Shown: positions 17,009-25,313, counted from the stretch's first letter. The stretch is 64,000 nt of DNA from an uncultured Clostridia bacterium (GCA_944376295.1 CALWCE010000001.1:218586-282585); one strand, 5' to 3'. The notes: generated from the letters alone by a model not told the origin. Made by a program: numbers and translations.

Positions 17009-19738
17009 TCACTCGCCCGTGTAATTAAAAATAATATTTGCGTCTTCGAGCCTATGATTATAGGATCCGATCTCGATCTCATTCCACTCCTCTTCGCTGC
17101 CTCGATAATAGACAGTTTCAAGGCCGTCGCAATCCCAAAACGCGCCATCACCGATGAAAGTAACACCATCGCCGATCGTGACGCTTTCCAAACTGCTGCA
17201 ATCCCGAAACGCCCTCTCGCCAATAGAAGTGACGCTGTCGGGGATCATGATACTTGTCAGACCGACGCAATTATAGAACGCATAGTCATCAATGGATGTG
17301 ACGCTTCCATCGGCAGAGATCACGCTTGTCTTGCACCCTACGATCAAAGTTTTGCTCTTCGTTTTAATCAAACAGTTCCCATCGCTGTGATAGACGGGAT
17401 TTCCCTCATTCACTGTGATGCTCTCCAAACTGCTGCAACCATTGAACGCACTATCGCCGATGGAAGCCACACTGTCGGGAATGACAATGCTCGTCAGACC
17501 GCTGCAGTCCGAGAACGCAGAATCGCCAATGGAAGTCACACCGTCACCAATTGTAACACTCTCTAAACCGCCACAACCCAGGAACGCCCTCTCGCCGATG
17601 AAAGTCACACTGTCGGGGATGACAATGCTCGTCAAGCCAATGCACCAGTCGAACGCCCTATCGCCAATAGCCGTGACGCCGTCGCCAATCATAACGCTCG
17701 TAAGCCCATCGCAACTAGAGAACGCACTATCGCCGATCACAGTGACGCTATCGGGAATCGTGATACTCATCAAACTCTCGCAATTCGAAAACGCACCTTC
17801 ACCGATGGAAGTGACACTGTCGGGGATCGTGATGCTCGTCAGACTGCTGCAATCTTCGAACGCGCTATCGCCGATAGAAGTGACGCCATCAGGAATGACA
17901 ATGCTCGTCAAACTGCCACAATCAAAGAACGCACCTTCGCCGATGGAAGTCACACTGTCGGGGATGACAATGCACGTCAAGCCAATGCACCTATAGAACG
18001 CCCTATCGCCAATAGCCGTGACGCCGTCGCCAATCGTAACGCTCTCTAAACTGTCACAATCAAAGAACGCACCATCACCGATGGAAGTGACGCTACCGGG
18101 GATCGTGATACTCGTCAAGCTACTGCAATCTTCGAACGCGCTATCGCCGATAGAAGTGACGCCGTCGGGAATAATAATACTTGTCAGAGCGCTGCAATCT
18201 TCGAACGCCTCGCCGGCGATCGTTTTCGTCCCTTCTCGCACAGAATAATTTTCGGAAATAGTTTCTTCTGCCTCGATCAAATGATTTCCGATATAGAGCA
18301 CGCCGTCTTCCCAATTAGACGCGTTATTATAATATGCGGTACCAGAAAACGCACCATAACCGATAAAAGTTACGCTGTCGGGGATCGTGATGCTCGTCAG
18401 ACCGAGGCACCTTGCGAACGCCCTATCGCCAATAGCCGTGACGCCGTCGGGGATCGTGACGCTCGTCAGGCTGTCGCACCAAGAGAACGCACTATCGCCG
18501 ATAGAAGTAACGCTGTCGGGGATGTCGATGCTCGTCAAGCCGTAACAATACATGAATACACAATCGCCGATAGAAGTGACGCTGTCGGGGATCGTGATGC
18601 TTGTCAGACTGTTACAAGATGCAAACGCACAATCGCCGATGGAAGTCACGCTGTCGGGAATTACAATGCTCGTCAGACCGCTGCAGTCCGAGAACGCAGA
18701 ATCGCCAATGGAAGTGACGCTGTCGGGGATCGTGACGCTCGTCAGACTGTAGCAGTCAAGGAACGCATAATCGCCGATGGAAGTGACGCTGTCGGGAATT
18801 ACAATGCTCGTCAGACTGCTGCAACCATTGAACACAAGCTCGCCGATGTAAGTGACCCCGTCGGGGATCGTAATACTCTTTAGACTGCCGCAATCATAGA
18901 ACGCCCCATCGCCAATAGAAGTGACGCTGTCGGGGATCGTTATGCTCGTCAGGCTGTCGCAATATGCGAACGCCTCACAGGCGATCGTTTTCGTTCCCTC
19001 TCGTACAGAGTAGTTTCCGGAAATAATATTATATCCTGCCCCGATCAAATGGTTTCCGATATAGAGCACGCCGTCTTCCCAATTAGATTTATCGTTATAA
19101 TATGCAGTACCATAGAACGCCCTAACGCCAATAGAAGTGACACTGTCGGGGATCGTAATGCTCGTCAGACTGCTGCAACCCAAGAACGCCGCAACGCCGA
19201 TGGAAGTGACGCTTCCGTCGGCAGGGATCACGCTTGCCCCGCACCCCGCGATCAAAGTTTTGCTCTCCGTTTTGATCAAACAGTTCCCATCGCTGTGATA
19301 GACGAGATTTCCCTCATCAACTGTGATGCTCGTCAGACTGCTGCAATCTTCGAACGCCCCATAGCCGATGGAAGTGACGCTGTCGGGGATCCTGATGCTC
19401 GTCAGACTGCTGCACCCATAGAACGCCTCATCGCCAATGTAAGTGACGGGCAGTCCTTGATAAGTGGAGGGGATATAAACCTCTGCGGAAGTGCCTACAT
19501 ATTCCATAACGGCATAGGAAACCCCATCTATCAAATCGAAAATAAGCCCTTCTGTCGCTTCCTGCTCGTCCGGTTCGTCCGGCTCGCCGGGCACATCGGG
19601 ATCATCGGGCTCGTCGGGCTCGGGGGTGACGATGGGATCGTCGCCGGGGCCGAGCGTTTCTTCGTTGCAAGCGGCAAACGTCATCAGTCCGCAAACCGCA
19701 AAGGCAGCTGCAAGCAGCAAAATGCCAAGCTTTTTCAT
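17009..19738 (-). CDS. BspA-like leucine-rich-repeat (LRR_5) surface lipoprotein
   Basis: 909 residues from the ATG at 19738, placed by TGGAGGG upstream and a signal peptide (MKKLGILLLAAAFAV...) ending in TFAAC with the lipidated Cys near 24. A Pro/Asp/Glu linker follows, then I count 29 units of about 23 residues with consensus IxIPDSVTSIGDxAFxxCxSLTS. Two YHSDGNCLI and two NWEDGVLYIGNHLI insertions interrupt them, and a C-terminal YYRGSEEEWNEI cap closes the array. Family members (Bacteroides BspA, Treponema and Trichomonas proteins) bind host matrix or other bacteria. At DNA level the array is a run of imperfect 69-bp repeats that could change length by recombination. Its mRNA has a structured 5' leader. 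Confidence 0.92.
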   Translation of the reverse strand: MKKLGILLLAAAFAVCGLMTFAACNEETLGPGDDPIVTPEPDEPDDPDVPGEPDEPDEQEATEGLIFDLIDGVSYAVMEYVGTSAEVYIPSTYQGLPVTYIGDEAFYGCSSLTSIRIPDSVTSIGYGAFEDCSSLTSITVDEGNLVYHSDGNCLIKTESKTLIAGCGASVIPADGSVTSIGVAAFLGCSSLTSITIPDSVTSIGVRAFYGTAYYNDKSNWEDGVLYIGNHLIGAGYNIISGNYSVREGTKTIACEAFAYCDSLTSITIPDSVTSIGDGAFYDCGSLKSITIPDGVTYIGELVFNGCSSLTSIVIPDSVTSIGDYAFLDCYSLTSVTIPDSVTSIGDSAFSDCSGLTSIVIPDSVTSIGDCAFASCNSLTSITIPDSVTSIGDCVFMYCYGLTSIDIPDSVTSIGDSAFSWCDSLTSVTIPDGVTAIGDRAFARCLGLTSITIPDSVTFIGYGAFSGTAYYNNASNWEDGVLYIGNHLIEAEETISENYSVREGTKTIAGEAFEDCSALTSIIIPDGVTSIGDSAFEDCSSLTSITIPGSVTSIGDGAFFDCDSLESVTIGDGVTAIGDRAFYRCIGLTCIVIPDSVTSIGEGAFFDCGSLTSIVIPDGVTSIGDSAFEDCSSLTSITIPDSVTSIGEGAFSNCESLMSITIPDSVTVIGDSAFSSCDGLTSVMIGDGVTAIGDRAFDWCIGLTSIVIPDSVTFIGERAFLGCGGLESVTIGDGVTSIGDSAFSDCSGLTSIVIPDSVASIGDSAFNGCSSLESITVNEGNPVYHSDGNCLIKTKSKTLIVGCKTSVISADGSVTSIDDYAFYNCVGLTSIMIPDSVTSIGERAFRDCSSLESVTIGDGVTFIGDGAFWDCDGLETVYYRGSEEEWNEIEIGSYNHRLEDANIIFNYTGE

Positions 19739-19825
19739 AAGTTCCCTCCAAAAGTTTTTTTGCAGAGCGTAAAAAAGCGCATCTCCGAACGGAGACACGC
19801 CCTGCATCCTGTATCCCCGTTCATT

Positions 19826-19909
19826 GGCGTAAAACTTTCCAGTTATAAGGAAATAGAGATACGAAATGCCCTTCCGTATCCACTTACAAGGATCATGCAG
19901 TTTTACGCC
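19826..19909 (-). promoter_or_regulatory. Stem-closed structured 5' UTR of the LRR lipoprotein gene
   Basis: A perfect 11-bp inverted repeat (GGCGTAAAACT on the minus strand, 19909-19899, pairing with 19836-19826) closes an 84-nt region at the predicted 5' end of the mRNA. Inside lies a GATACG/CGTATC hairpin (19858-19863 with 19875-19880) and two similar 12-mers (19839-19850, 19880-19891). A second stem (19761-19770 with 19797-19806) precedes the ribosome binding site. It does not match any riboswitch consensus I know. Confidence 0.5.
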
Positions 19910-19915
19910 GCCTTC

Positions 19916-19943
19916 ACTATACCATAAATCTCAGAAAATGCAA
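19916..19943 (-). promoter_or_regulatory. Promoter of the LRR lipoprotein gene
   Basis: On the minus strand TTGCAT (19943-19938), a 16-nt spacer and TATAGT (19921-19916). Transcription would begin near 19909, the first base of the closing stem. The rest of the gap up to 20130 holds an inverted GAGGGAGT-type repeat at about 20057-20106. Confidence 0.65.
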
Positions 19944-20056
19944 GCCCCCTCTGCACATTTCCCGAAAAATACTTGTAAGCGTGAGCGCGCCGCGGCTCAA
20001 AGCCGCGGCGCGCCCAAAAAATTTCATGCCGCCGACGCGCTGCGTCGGCGGCGCGC

Positions 20057-20106
20057 CAACTCCTTCCGCCCCTTCGGGGCACCTCCCTCTTTGGGGAGGC
20101 AAGGGG
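20057..20106. repeat. GAGGGAGT-type repeat, inverted orientation
   Basis: Read on the minus strand: a CTCCCCAAAGAGGGAGG hairpin, a CCCCGAAGGGG hairpin, then GGAAGGAGT. This is the same architecture as copies at 16803 and 23467. Confidence 0.6.
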
Positions 20107-20130
20107 CGGCGTTTCACTTCCAATTTCCTC

Positions 20131-21075
20131 TCACCAAACCGCGCGCTCTTCTTCGGGGGCGTTTTCATAGCCGCACGTCTCCTCGCATCCGAAGCCGAAC
20201 AGCTTCTCGTACTCCTCGTCGATCTTCGCAAAGTACTTGATATAGCACTTGTAAAACCCGCGGCTGTTTTCGGTGATATAGGGCTTTGCGGGCGGCCCCG
20301 CCTCGTCGAGCGCACGAAGCCCGTAGTCGCCGTTGACGCGCCAGCCCTCCAAAAAGCCGATGCGCACGGCGTCCTGCGGGCAGTAAAAGGAACAGCGCAT
20401 GCACATATCGCACCTGTGGCCGAACTTCACCCTGCCCTCTTCCAAGCGGATGTTCTTTTCGGGGCAGTTTCTCACGCACAGCCCGCATTTTACGCACTTC
20501 TCCTCATCCACGCGGTACAAAAAGGAGTTGATCGCCCCGCCCGCCTTCTGGATGCCCACCGCCGCCGCGGCTGCGTCGTACAAAAGATTGCTCTCGATCC
20601 TTTCCACGATGCCGTGCTCCAACCGATACATCATGATCCGCAAAAGCTTGTTGTCGTAGTCCAGAATTTCGCGCACGAAGTCCTTCTCGAAGGGGAAATG
20701 GATGTTGTAGGGCATCACGAAGTGATACTCCCCTTTGAGCACCGCCCCCTTTCTTTGCATGCGCCGCAGCAGAATGCGGGAAGAGGCGTTGTTCATCGCC
20801 AGCGTCTCGCCGCTGTTCTTGTAGATGAAAAACTTTTGCCCCGCCCGCACGTTGAGTTTTTTCGTGTAGCGGTTGAAGGGCAGCGGCGAATTGAACCCGT
20901 AGATGGGATAGCCGAACCCTAAAAGATCGTAAGCGGAGACGTCTTTCACGGGCGTATCGCAATTGATCTCCACGCGGTCGACCTCATGCCCGCGGCGCAC
21001 AAATTCCGCCTCGACCTTATCGGTGAGGTAACGCGTGTTGTATGTTCCCGTGTAGTAGATGAGTAAAATCTTCAT
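20131..21075 (-). CDS. EFR1-family flavodoxin/ferredoxin protein
   Basis: 314 residues from the ATG at 21075, placed by GGGAGAT upstream. The N-terminal 150 residues are flavodoxin-like (MKILLIYYTGTYNTRYLTD for FMN phosphate binding, LLGFGYPIYGFNSP). The C-terminal half carries two 4Fe-4S motifs, CVKCGLCVRNCP and CDMCMRCSFYCP. Such fusions are soluble electron carriers in anaerobes and transfer electrons to unknown partners. It is monocistronic by context: a repeat follows it, and about 250 bp with no recognisable gene precede it. Confidence 0.88.
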   Translation of the reverse strand: MKILLIYYTGTYNTRYLTDKVEAEFVRRGHEVDRVEINCDTPVKDVSAYDLLGFGYPIYGFNSPLPFNRYTKKLNVRAGQKFFIYKNSGETLAMNNASSRILLRRMQRKGAVLKGEYHFVMPYNIHFPFEKDFVREILDYDNKLLRIMMYRLEHGIVERIESNLLYDAAAAAVGIQKAGGAINSFLYRVDEEKCVKCGLCVRNCPEKNIRLEEGRVKFGHRCDMCMRCSFYCPQDAVRIGFLEGWRVNGDYGLRALDEAGPPAKPYITENSRGFYKCYIKYFAKIDEEYEKLFGFGCEETCGYENAPEEERAVW

Positions 21076-21250
21076 GCGTATCTCCCGCCTTCTTCCGCCG
21101 CGCCGATGATGCTTCCGCGCGATATGCGCCGAGCCGTGCGCGCACTCTTCTTCTGAGCCGCCCTCGCCGTGCGCACAAGGGGGCGCTGTCATGCCTTTTT
21201 ATGACTTATCTTGATTTTATCATGAAATTCCCCGATTGTAAATAGATTTG

Positions 21251-21283
21251 GCAAAAAAACCGGCACGGAGTTTTCCCGTGCCG
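21251..21283 (-). terminator. Terminator of the acetyltransferase operon
   Basis: An 8-bp stem pairs CGGCACGG (21261-21268) with CCGTGCCG (21276-21283). A seven-T tract follows on the minus strand. The gap 21076-21328 contains nothing else recognisable. Confidence 0.75.
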
Positions 21284-21328
21284 CTCTGCTTACAAAATTC
21301 CAATTTTACATTCGAAAAGAGAGCCCCC

Positions 21329-21928
21329 TCACAAAAGCGGGCTTTCACCACTCAGCCATTTGTCCCCTTGGGTGATCTTGCGGAGCACCCTGCACGGGTT
21401 CCCCGCCGCGATGACGCCTGCGGGAATATCGTGCGTCACCACGCTGCCCGCGCCGATGACGCTGCCTTCGCCGATGGTCACGCCCTGCACGATCTTGACG
21501 TCCGCCGCCACCCACACGCGATCTCCGATCGTCACGGGCTTGGATACGACGATGTTTTTCGCGCGCTCTTCGGGGTCGAATGCGTGGTTGGTGGTATAGA
21601 TCCCCACGCGCGGGCCGAACATGACGCCGCTGCCGATCGTGACTTCGCCCATATCGAAGATGATGCAGCCGAAATTCATGAACACGTTGTCGCCGATCGT
21701 GATGTTGTTTCCCATCTCGCAGATGAAGTCGGGTTCGATGAACACGTTCTTCCCGACGCTGCGAAAAAGCTGCCGCATGATCTCTTCGCGGACTTTGATG
21801 TCCTCTTCCGTCGTCTTGTTATATGCGCGGAACAGCCGCTTCGCGACCAGCCTTCTTGCTTCCAATTCGGGCGCGCGGTCGTTCTGCGGCAGCCCCGCGA
21901 GCATCTTTTCCCATTCCGTCATTTTCAT
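21329..21928 (-). CDS. Maltose/galactoside O-acetyltransferase-like protein (hexapeptide repeat)
   Basis: 199 residues of the Maa/LacA type. The N-terminal cap (MTEWEKMLAGLPQND), left-handed beta-helix turns (ITIGDNVFMNFGCIIFD, VTIGEGSVIGAGSVV), catalytic His in TTNHAFDP near 115 and C-terminal AGNPCRVLRKI are all present. It moves acetyl from acetyl-CoA to a hydroxyl of a sugar. The ATG overlaps the stop of the DUF1349 gene by 4 nt (ATGA), so they are coupled, and both may act on plant or mucin sugars under control of the divergent AraC regulator. Confidence 0.9.
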   Translation of the reverse strand: MKMTEWEKMLAGLPQNDRAPELEARRLVAKRLFRAYNKTTEEDIKVREEIMRQLFRSVGKNVFIEPDFICEMGNNITIGDNVFMNFGCIIFDMGEVTIGSGVMFGPRVGIYTTNHAFDPEERAKNIVVSKPVTIGDRVWVAADVKIVQGVTIGEGSVIGAGSVVTHDIPAGVIAAGNPCRVLRKITQGDKWLSGESPLL

Positions 21929-22512
21929 TTCCCCGCGCGGATATTCTTGACCGTCTTTTGTTCGATGGTGAGGTTTTCAAAGACGCGCACCCCGCCCTCG
22001 CCCTGCGGCGACTGAGCGACCAGCCCGACCTTGACGGTATCCCCCACAGGCAAGTGGAAATAGCGCGTCATAAAAAACCGTTCGCCGTCCAAAGAGTAGT
22101 GGAACGCAAACGCATTCCCCATGCGCACCGCCTGCAGCCACACGGTGTTCCCATCGATATTGCACCCGTTGGCATCGTCCGATTCGCCGTTCGTGACGAC
22201 GCTGACGACCGCGTGCGTCCCGAAGTCCGTTTTTTCAAAGCTGTGCTTTGCCCAGCAGGTCATGTCTTTCATGATCATGACGACCGCCGCGTCGTATGTA
22301 GAAACGAAATCATGCGAAACTTTCACTCTGAAAACAAAATCGCCTTTGAGTTCGGTATAGTAGTACGGCGCGTTGCAGAGCGACTCGGGCGTGATGCCTT
22401 CCTCTCCCGCGCTTTCGCTGCTGCAAAAGAAGTCGGTATGCGCGGGGGCATACAGTTCGAGCCGGTTCTCACTTTCCGAAAGCCTGCTTTCGTTCATCCA
22501 TTTGGATTGCAT
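21925..22512 (-). CDS. DUF1349 concanavalin-like carbohydrate-binding protein
   Basis: 195 residues from the ATG at 22512, preceded by GGAGGAGA. The pattern of DUF1349 proteins is clear: an early FFC/TDFF region, YYYTELKGDFVFRVKVS, AAVVMIMKDMTCWAKHSFE, VWLQAVRMGNAFAFHYSLDG and a final VGLVAQSP strand. Members fold as a beta-sandwich and are related to the C-terminal domain of beta-xylosidases; many stand alone without catalytic residues. It is the first gene of a two-gene operon with the acetyltransferase, divergent from the AraC gene. Confidence 0.85.
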   Translation of the reverse strand: MQSKWMNESRLSESENRLELYAPAHTDFFCSSESAGEEGITPESLCNAPYYYTELKGDFVFRVKVSHDFVSTYDAAVVMIMKDMTCWAKHSFEKTDFGTHAVVSVVTNGESDDANGCNIDGNTVWLQAVRMGNAFAFHYSLDGERFFMTRYFHLPVGDTVKVGLVAQSPQGEGGVRVFENLTIEQKTVKNIRAGK

Positions 22513-22569
22513 TTCATTCTCCTCCGTTAAGATATGATATGATGATATCACAGATCGGCTTTGATTTCA

Positions 22570-22599
22570 TTGCAATATCCCGCCCGTTTTTGGTATGAT
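22570..22599 (+). promoter_or_regulatory. Promoter of the AraC-family regulator
   Basis: TTGCAA (22570-22575), an 18-nt spacer and TATGAT (22594-22599), about 21 nt before the start with AAAGGAGC between. It shares a 107-bp divergent region with the DUF1349 gene. Confidence 0.6.
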
Positions 22600-22619
22600 A
22601 TCGCAAAAGGAGCACTGCG

Positions 22620-23282
22620 ATGGACATTTCCTGCAAGACGAAGAAAGACGAGCGCTTTTTAGAGCAGACCCGCAACATCGTCTTTTCCCCCGAACTCCTC
22701 GGCGCAAAGAGCGGCAGGATCTATCAAAACTATATCGCGCCCGTCATCGAGAGCGCCGCTCCATATCTCCTGTTCCGCCCTTCCGCAGATGGGCAGCGCG
22801 AAATGTTGCAGCATCTTCTCCGCATTTTCCGCTTGCAGGAAACGAAAGAGAACGAAATGAAGACCGTCGCAGCCCTCCTCGAACTATGGCAGCAGGTATA
22901 TCTGCATATCCCGCTGCCGAGCGGGCAGGGATCGGGCGACAAGGGCAGAAGGGCGCAGCTGCAAGTGATGATGCAATTCATCCACGCAAATTTCAACAGG
23001 CAGATCACCTTGCAGGAGATCGCTCAGTCCGTCCATATCAGCGAGAGCAGCGCCCTGCAGCTTTTCCGACGGGGCATCCATCTGTCGCCCGTTGCCTATC
23101 TCATTCAATACCGGTTGAAACGCGCCGCCGACCTGCTTGCAAGCACCAACAAAACGGTCGCGGCGATCGCCTATGAGAGCGGTTTTTCGGACGCGGGCTA
23201 TTTCTGCCGCACCTTCCGCAAGTTTTACGGGCAGACTGCCACAGAGTACCGGACGGGTCAGGCCGACCGCTCCGCCCCATGA
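22620..23282 (+). CDS. AraC-family transcriptional regulator, short N-terminus
   Basis: 220 residues. The C-terminal 100 carry the two helix-turn-helix units of AraC/XylS proteins (ITLQEIAQSVHISESSALQLFRR, then VAAIAYESGFSDAGYFCRTFRKFYG). Full-length relatives have about 280-300 residues with an N-terminal cupin; here only its last part and linker helices (PYLLFRPSADGQREMLQHLLRIF) remain, although the ATG has a good AAAGGAGC site. It may therefore be a naturally shortened regulator or one that has lost its sensing domain. It is divergent from and probably controls the DUF1349-acetyltransferase pair. Confidence 0.85.
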   Translation: MDISCKTKKDERFLEQTRNIVFSPELLGAKSGRIYQNYIAPVIESAAPYLLFRPSADGQREMLQHLLRIFRLQETKENEMKTVAALLELWQQVYLHIPLPSGQGSGDKGRRAQLQVMMQFIHANFNRQITLQEIAQSVHISESSALQLFRRGIHLSPVAYLIQYRLKRAADLLASTNKTVAAIAYESGFSDAGYFCRTFRKFYGQTATEYRTGQADRSAP

Positions 23283-23530
23283 AAAGCCCGCGCTTCCCCC
23301 AAAAAACCGACGCCGTAAAAAATCTCAGGGCGCGGCGCCGCTTGCAAAAGCGTCGCCGCGCCCGTTCCCTCGCCTCCGCGTCGGAGAAAACGTCTTCCCC
23401 TCGCCTCCCTCACTCTCTTCCCACAAATCTTTTGCTTCGCAAAATCTTTGCGGGAGCCCTATATAAGAGGGAGGTGCCCCGGAGGGGCGGAAGGAGCCAC
23501 CCTATTATAGCCTCCCCTGTGCAAGGGGGT

Positions 23531-23640
23531 GAGCCGCGCATGATACGCATCGCCACGGTGTGGCGTGCGTGCGCGGCGAACTGAGGTTTTTGCCATTGTG
23601 GGCAAAAACCGTGACTGAGGCGGCGTTCCCCTTGCGCCGC
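23531..23640. repeat. Four-hairpin element, copy a
   Basis: Stem A GCCGCGCA (23532-23539) pairs with TGCGCGGC (23569-23576). Inside is hairpin B, CGCCAC-GGT-GTGGCG (23550-23564). Hairpin C is GGTTTTTGCC/GGCAAAAACC (23584-23593, 23600-23609). Hairpin D is GGCGGCG/CGCCGCC (23618-23624, 23634-23640). GTGAGC precedes stem A and GAACT follows it, as in the other copies. Confidence 0.7.
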
Positions 23641-23740
23641 CGAGACGGTGTCAGGCGAGGAAGGAGCCTGACGGAAGGGTTGTCGACCCCGCCCACTCGT
23701 GTTCCGTCGTCTTTCACCCTATTTCAGCCTCCTCTTCGGG

Positions 23741-23852
23741 GTGAGCAGACGCTTTCTTGCAAAGAGCCCGGTGGGCTTTTTGCCGTCTGCGAACTTGGAA
23801 ATGGTGCATTGTGCGCACCATTTCCTGACCGAGCGCGGTTTCTACCGCGCGA
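23741..23852. repeat. Four-hairpin element, copy b
   Basis: Stem A GCAGACG (23745-23751) with CGTCTGC (23784-23790). Hairpin B AAGAGCCC-GGT-GGGCTTTT (23762-23780). Hairpin C GGAAATGGTGC with GCACCATTTCC (23797-23807, 23815-23825). Hairpin D GCGCGGT with ACCGCGC (23833-23839, 23844-23850). Linkers GAACTTGG and TGACCGA are conserved. Confidence 0.75.
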
Positions 23853-23925
23853 GAAGGTGGCGCGCTGTCCAACATTTATGTTGGCAGCGTGACGGAGGGA
23901 GTATTCTCTTCCCCCACCTCGCCCC

Positions 23926-24372
23926 TTACAACACGCCCCGCGCGAGGAGCATCTCCTCCAAAATCGCGGCGGCGTCGTACACCAACTGCGGGCAGGGGCG
24001 CTTCTCGTAATACTCGGGCGTACGCGGCTCGGCGACGGGCTCCGTCTCGGCGGGCAGCCCCGCGTTATTCAGAAGCTCGCCGCAACGGAATGTCTTGTTT
24101 TTCTCGCGGAATTTGTAGGCGTGCTCCTGCACGAGGGCGTAGATGTCGTTCTTGGAAACGTCGGGGAAGAGCATCCCCAGACACATCGCCGCCGCCGCGA
24201 CGGTGCCGCACATCTCCCTCAGCCGCCCGATGCCGCCGCCCAACGGCCGCGACGCCGCCAGGAGCTGTTCCTTCGCGATGGGCAAAACGTCCGCAAACGC
24301 CGCCGCCACCGACTGCGCGCAGTTCATGCCGTTCAAAAAGTTGCTCTTTGCCTGTTCTGCCCGTTGAGACAT
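23926..24372 (-). CDS. C-GCAxxG-C-C family redox protein
   Basis: 148 residues from the ATG at 24372, placed by GGGAGGAT upstream. The family pattern is visible: first Cys in FLNGMNCAQSV near 21, GGGIGRLREMCGTVAAA near 52-68 and later Cys residues in FRCGELLNNAG and RPCPQLVYDAA. Proteins of this family are small, often next to redox or selenium genes in anaerobes, and have no settled function; conserved cysteines suggest metal or thiol chemistry. It lies downstream of the MBL hydrolase on the same strand after 109 bp that contain short GC-rich repeats of AGAGCCGCGCGGGCGGC. Confidence 0.8.
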   Translation of the reverse strand: MSQRAEQAKSNFLNGMNCAQSVAAAFADVLPIAKEQLLAASRPLGGGIGRLREMCGTVAAAAMCLGMLFPDVSKNDIYALVQEHAYKFREKNKTFRCGELLNNAGLPAETEPVAEPRTPEYYEKRPCPQLVYDAAAILEEMLLARGVL

Positions 24373-24481
24373 TTTATCCTCCCGTGCCGCCCGCGCGGCT
24401 CTTGATTTTGACCACACCCGCGGCTCTAATTTTTCGCCAGCCGCCCGCGCGGCTCTTATTATTTCCCGCCCGAACGGCGGT

Positions 24482-25267
24482 TCAGACCTCGTACCACTCG
24501 CCCGTCTTCGGCACCCACGCCCGCATGGCAGGGTTGAACGCCTTCACCGAAGGCACAAATTTTCCCATCTTCATCTCATGGGTGAGGGGCGGAAAGGCGT
24601 CGTCGAAGTGATCCGCCATCACCGCCTCGGGGCGGAAGCGCCGCAAAAAGCGCCTCATGTAGCGATGCATCCCCGCCCGCCCCTGATAGGGAAAGACGAG
24701 AAGATCGGCGCCCGTCGGGTACTCCGTGTTCTTGTCCATGCCCGCCGAGCCCAGCACCACAACGCGCTTCCCGCCGCCCGAAATTTCGAGGGCGAAGATG
24801 TCGTCCTTGATCTTCCACTTCTTGGTCTGCCTGAGCAGAGCGACGGCGTCCTTTGCGCGAAGATAGGTGCGGGGAGAAAAGAGGACGGAGAGCACCGTCC
24901 AAAGGTCGAACCTGCAATGCCTGCTCCGATGGGCGCGCACGGTCATCTCCCCCACGCGGAACACGTCTCCCGCCGCAAGAGGGTGCATCGCCTCGGCACG
25001 AATGCCCTGCGCCGCCGCATGACGGATGCCGTTTTCGGAGACGTACACCCTGCCGATACCCGCCTCCAAAAACGCGCCGATATCCGCAAAGTGGTCGAGG
25101 TGCGGATGCGTGATGAAGACGGCGTCCGCCGCGGAGAGCTCCCGAAGGGGCAGCGGCGCGCCGTCCCTTTGATATTGTCTGAGGTACGGGTCGATGAGGA
25201 TGCGTGTTTCGCCGCACGCGAGCATCAACGTCGCCGTGCCGTACCATGCGATCTTCATGCCGTTCAT
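24482..25267 (-). CDS. MBL-fold metal-dependent hydrolase
   Basis: 261 residues with a metallo-beta-lactamase fold: ILIDPYLRQY, the metal motif THPHLDHFAD near 56-65, VLGSAGMD near 175 and MADHFDDAFPP near 218. It resembles UlaG-like or NAPE-PLD-like phospho(di)esterases; the substrate cannot be told. The ATG at 25267 is 6 nt after a TACAAT box with an ideal TTGACA upstream and has no Shine-Dalgarno, so I choose it over the frame's earlier Met and predict a leaderless message. A second in-frame ATG lies 9 nt later. Confidence 0.85.
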   Translation of the reverse strand: MNGMKIAWYGTATLMLACGETRILIDPYLRQYQRDGAPLPLRELSAADAVFITHPHLDHFADIGAFLEAGIGRVYVSENGIRHAAAQGIRAEAMHPLAAGDVFRVGEMTVRAHRSRHCRFDLWTVLSVLFSPRTYLRAKDAVALLRQTKKWKIKDDIFALEISGGGKRVVVLGSAGMDKNTEYPTGADLLVFPYQGRAGMHRYMRRFLRRFRPEAVMADHFDDAFPPLTHEMKMGKFVPSVKAFNPAMRAWVPKTGEWYEV

Positions 25268-25273
25268 AAGATG

Positions 25274-25302
25274 ATTGTAACAAATGCGCCCCACGATGTC
25301 AA
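25274..25302 (-). promoter_or_regulatory. Consensus promoter giving a probable leaderless mRNA for the MBL hydrolase
   Basis: On the minus strand TTGACA (25302-25297), a 17-nt spacer and TACAAT (25279-25274). The ATG begins at 25267, so the first transcribed base is near the A of the start codon. Confidence 0.8.
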
Positions 25303-25313
25303 CAACTTTGCAT

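Larger units (their letters stand above)
23283..23925. repeat. Intergenic repeat island 4 with nested elements
   Basis: No gene in 640 bp. In order: a GAGGGAGT-type repeat (about 23397-23503) split by an inverted CCCGCAAAG hairpin repeat (23404-23457); a second (about 23507-23690) split by a full four-hairpin element (23531-23640); a third (about 23722-23903) split by another four-hairpin element (23745-23850). The outer halves resume at the expected point after each insert. Confidence 0.75.

Noticed and set aside
17009-19738. CRISPR array or satellite DNA
   Set aside because: The 69-bp repeats are in frame throughout and encode LRR_5 units; there are no unique spacers.
24415-24478. GC-rich repeats as a small RNA gene
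   Set aside because: No promoter and no stable, conserved fold that I can support.
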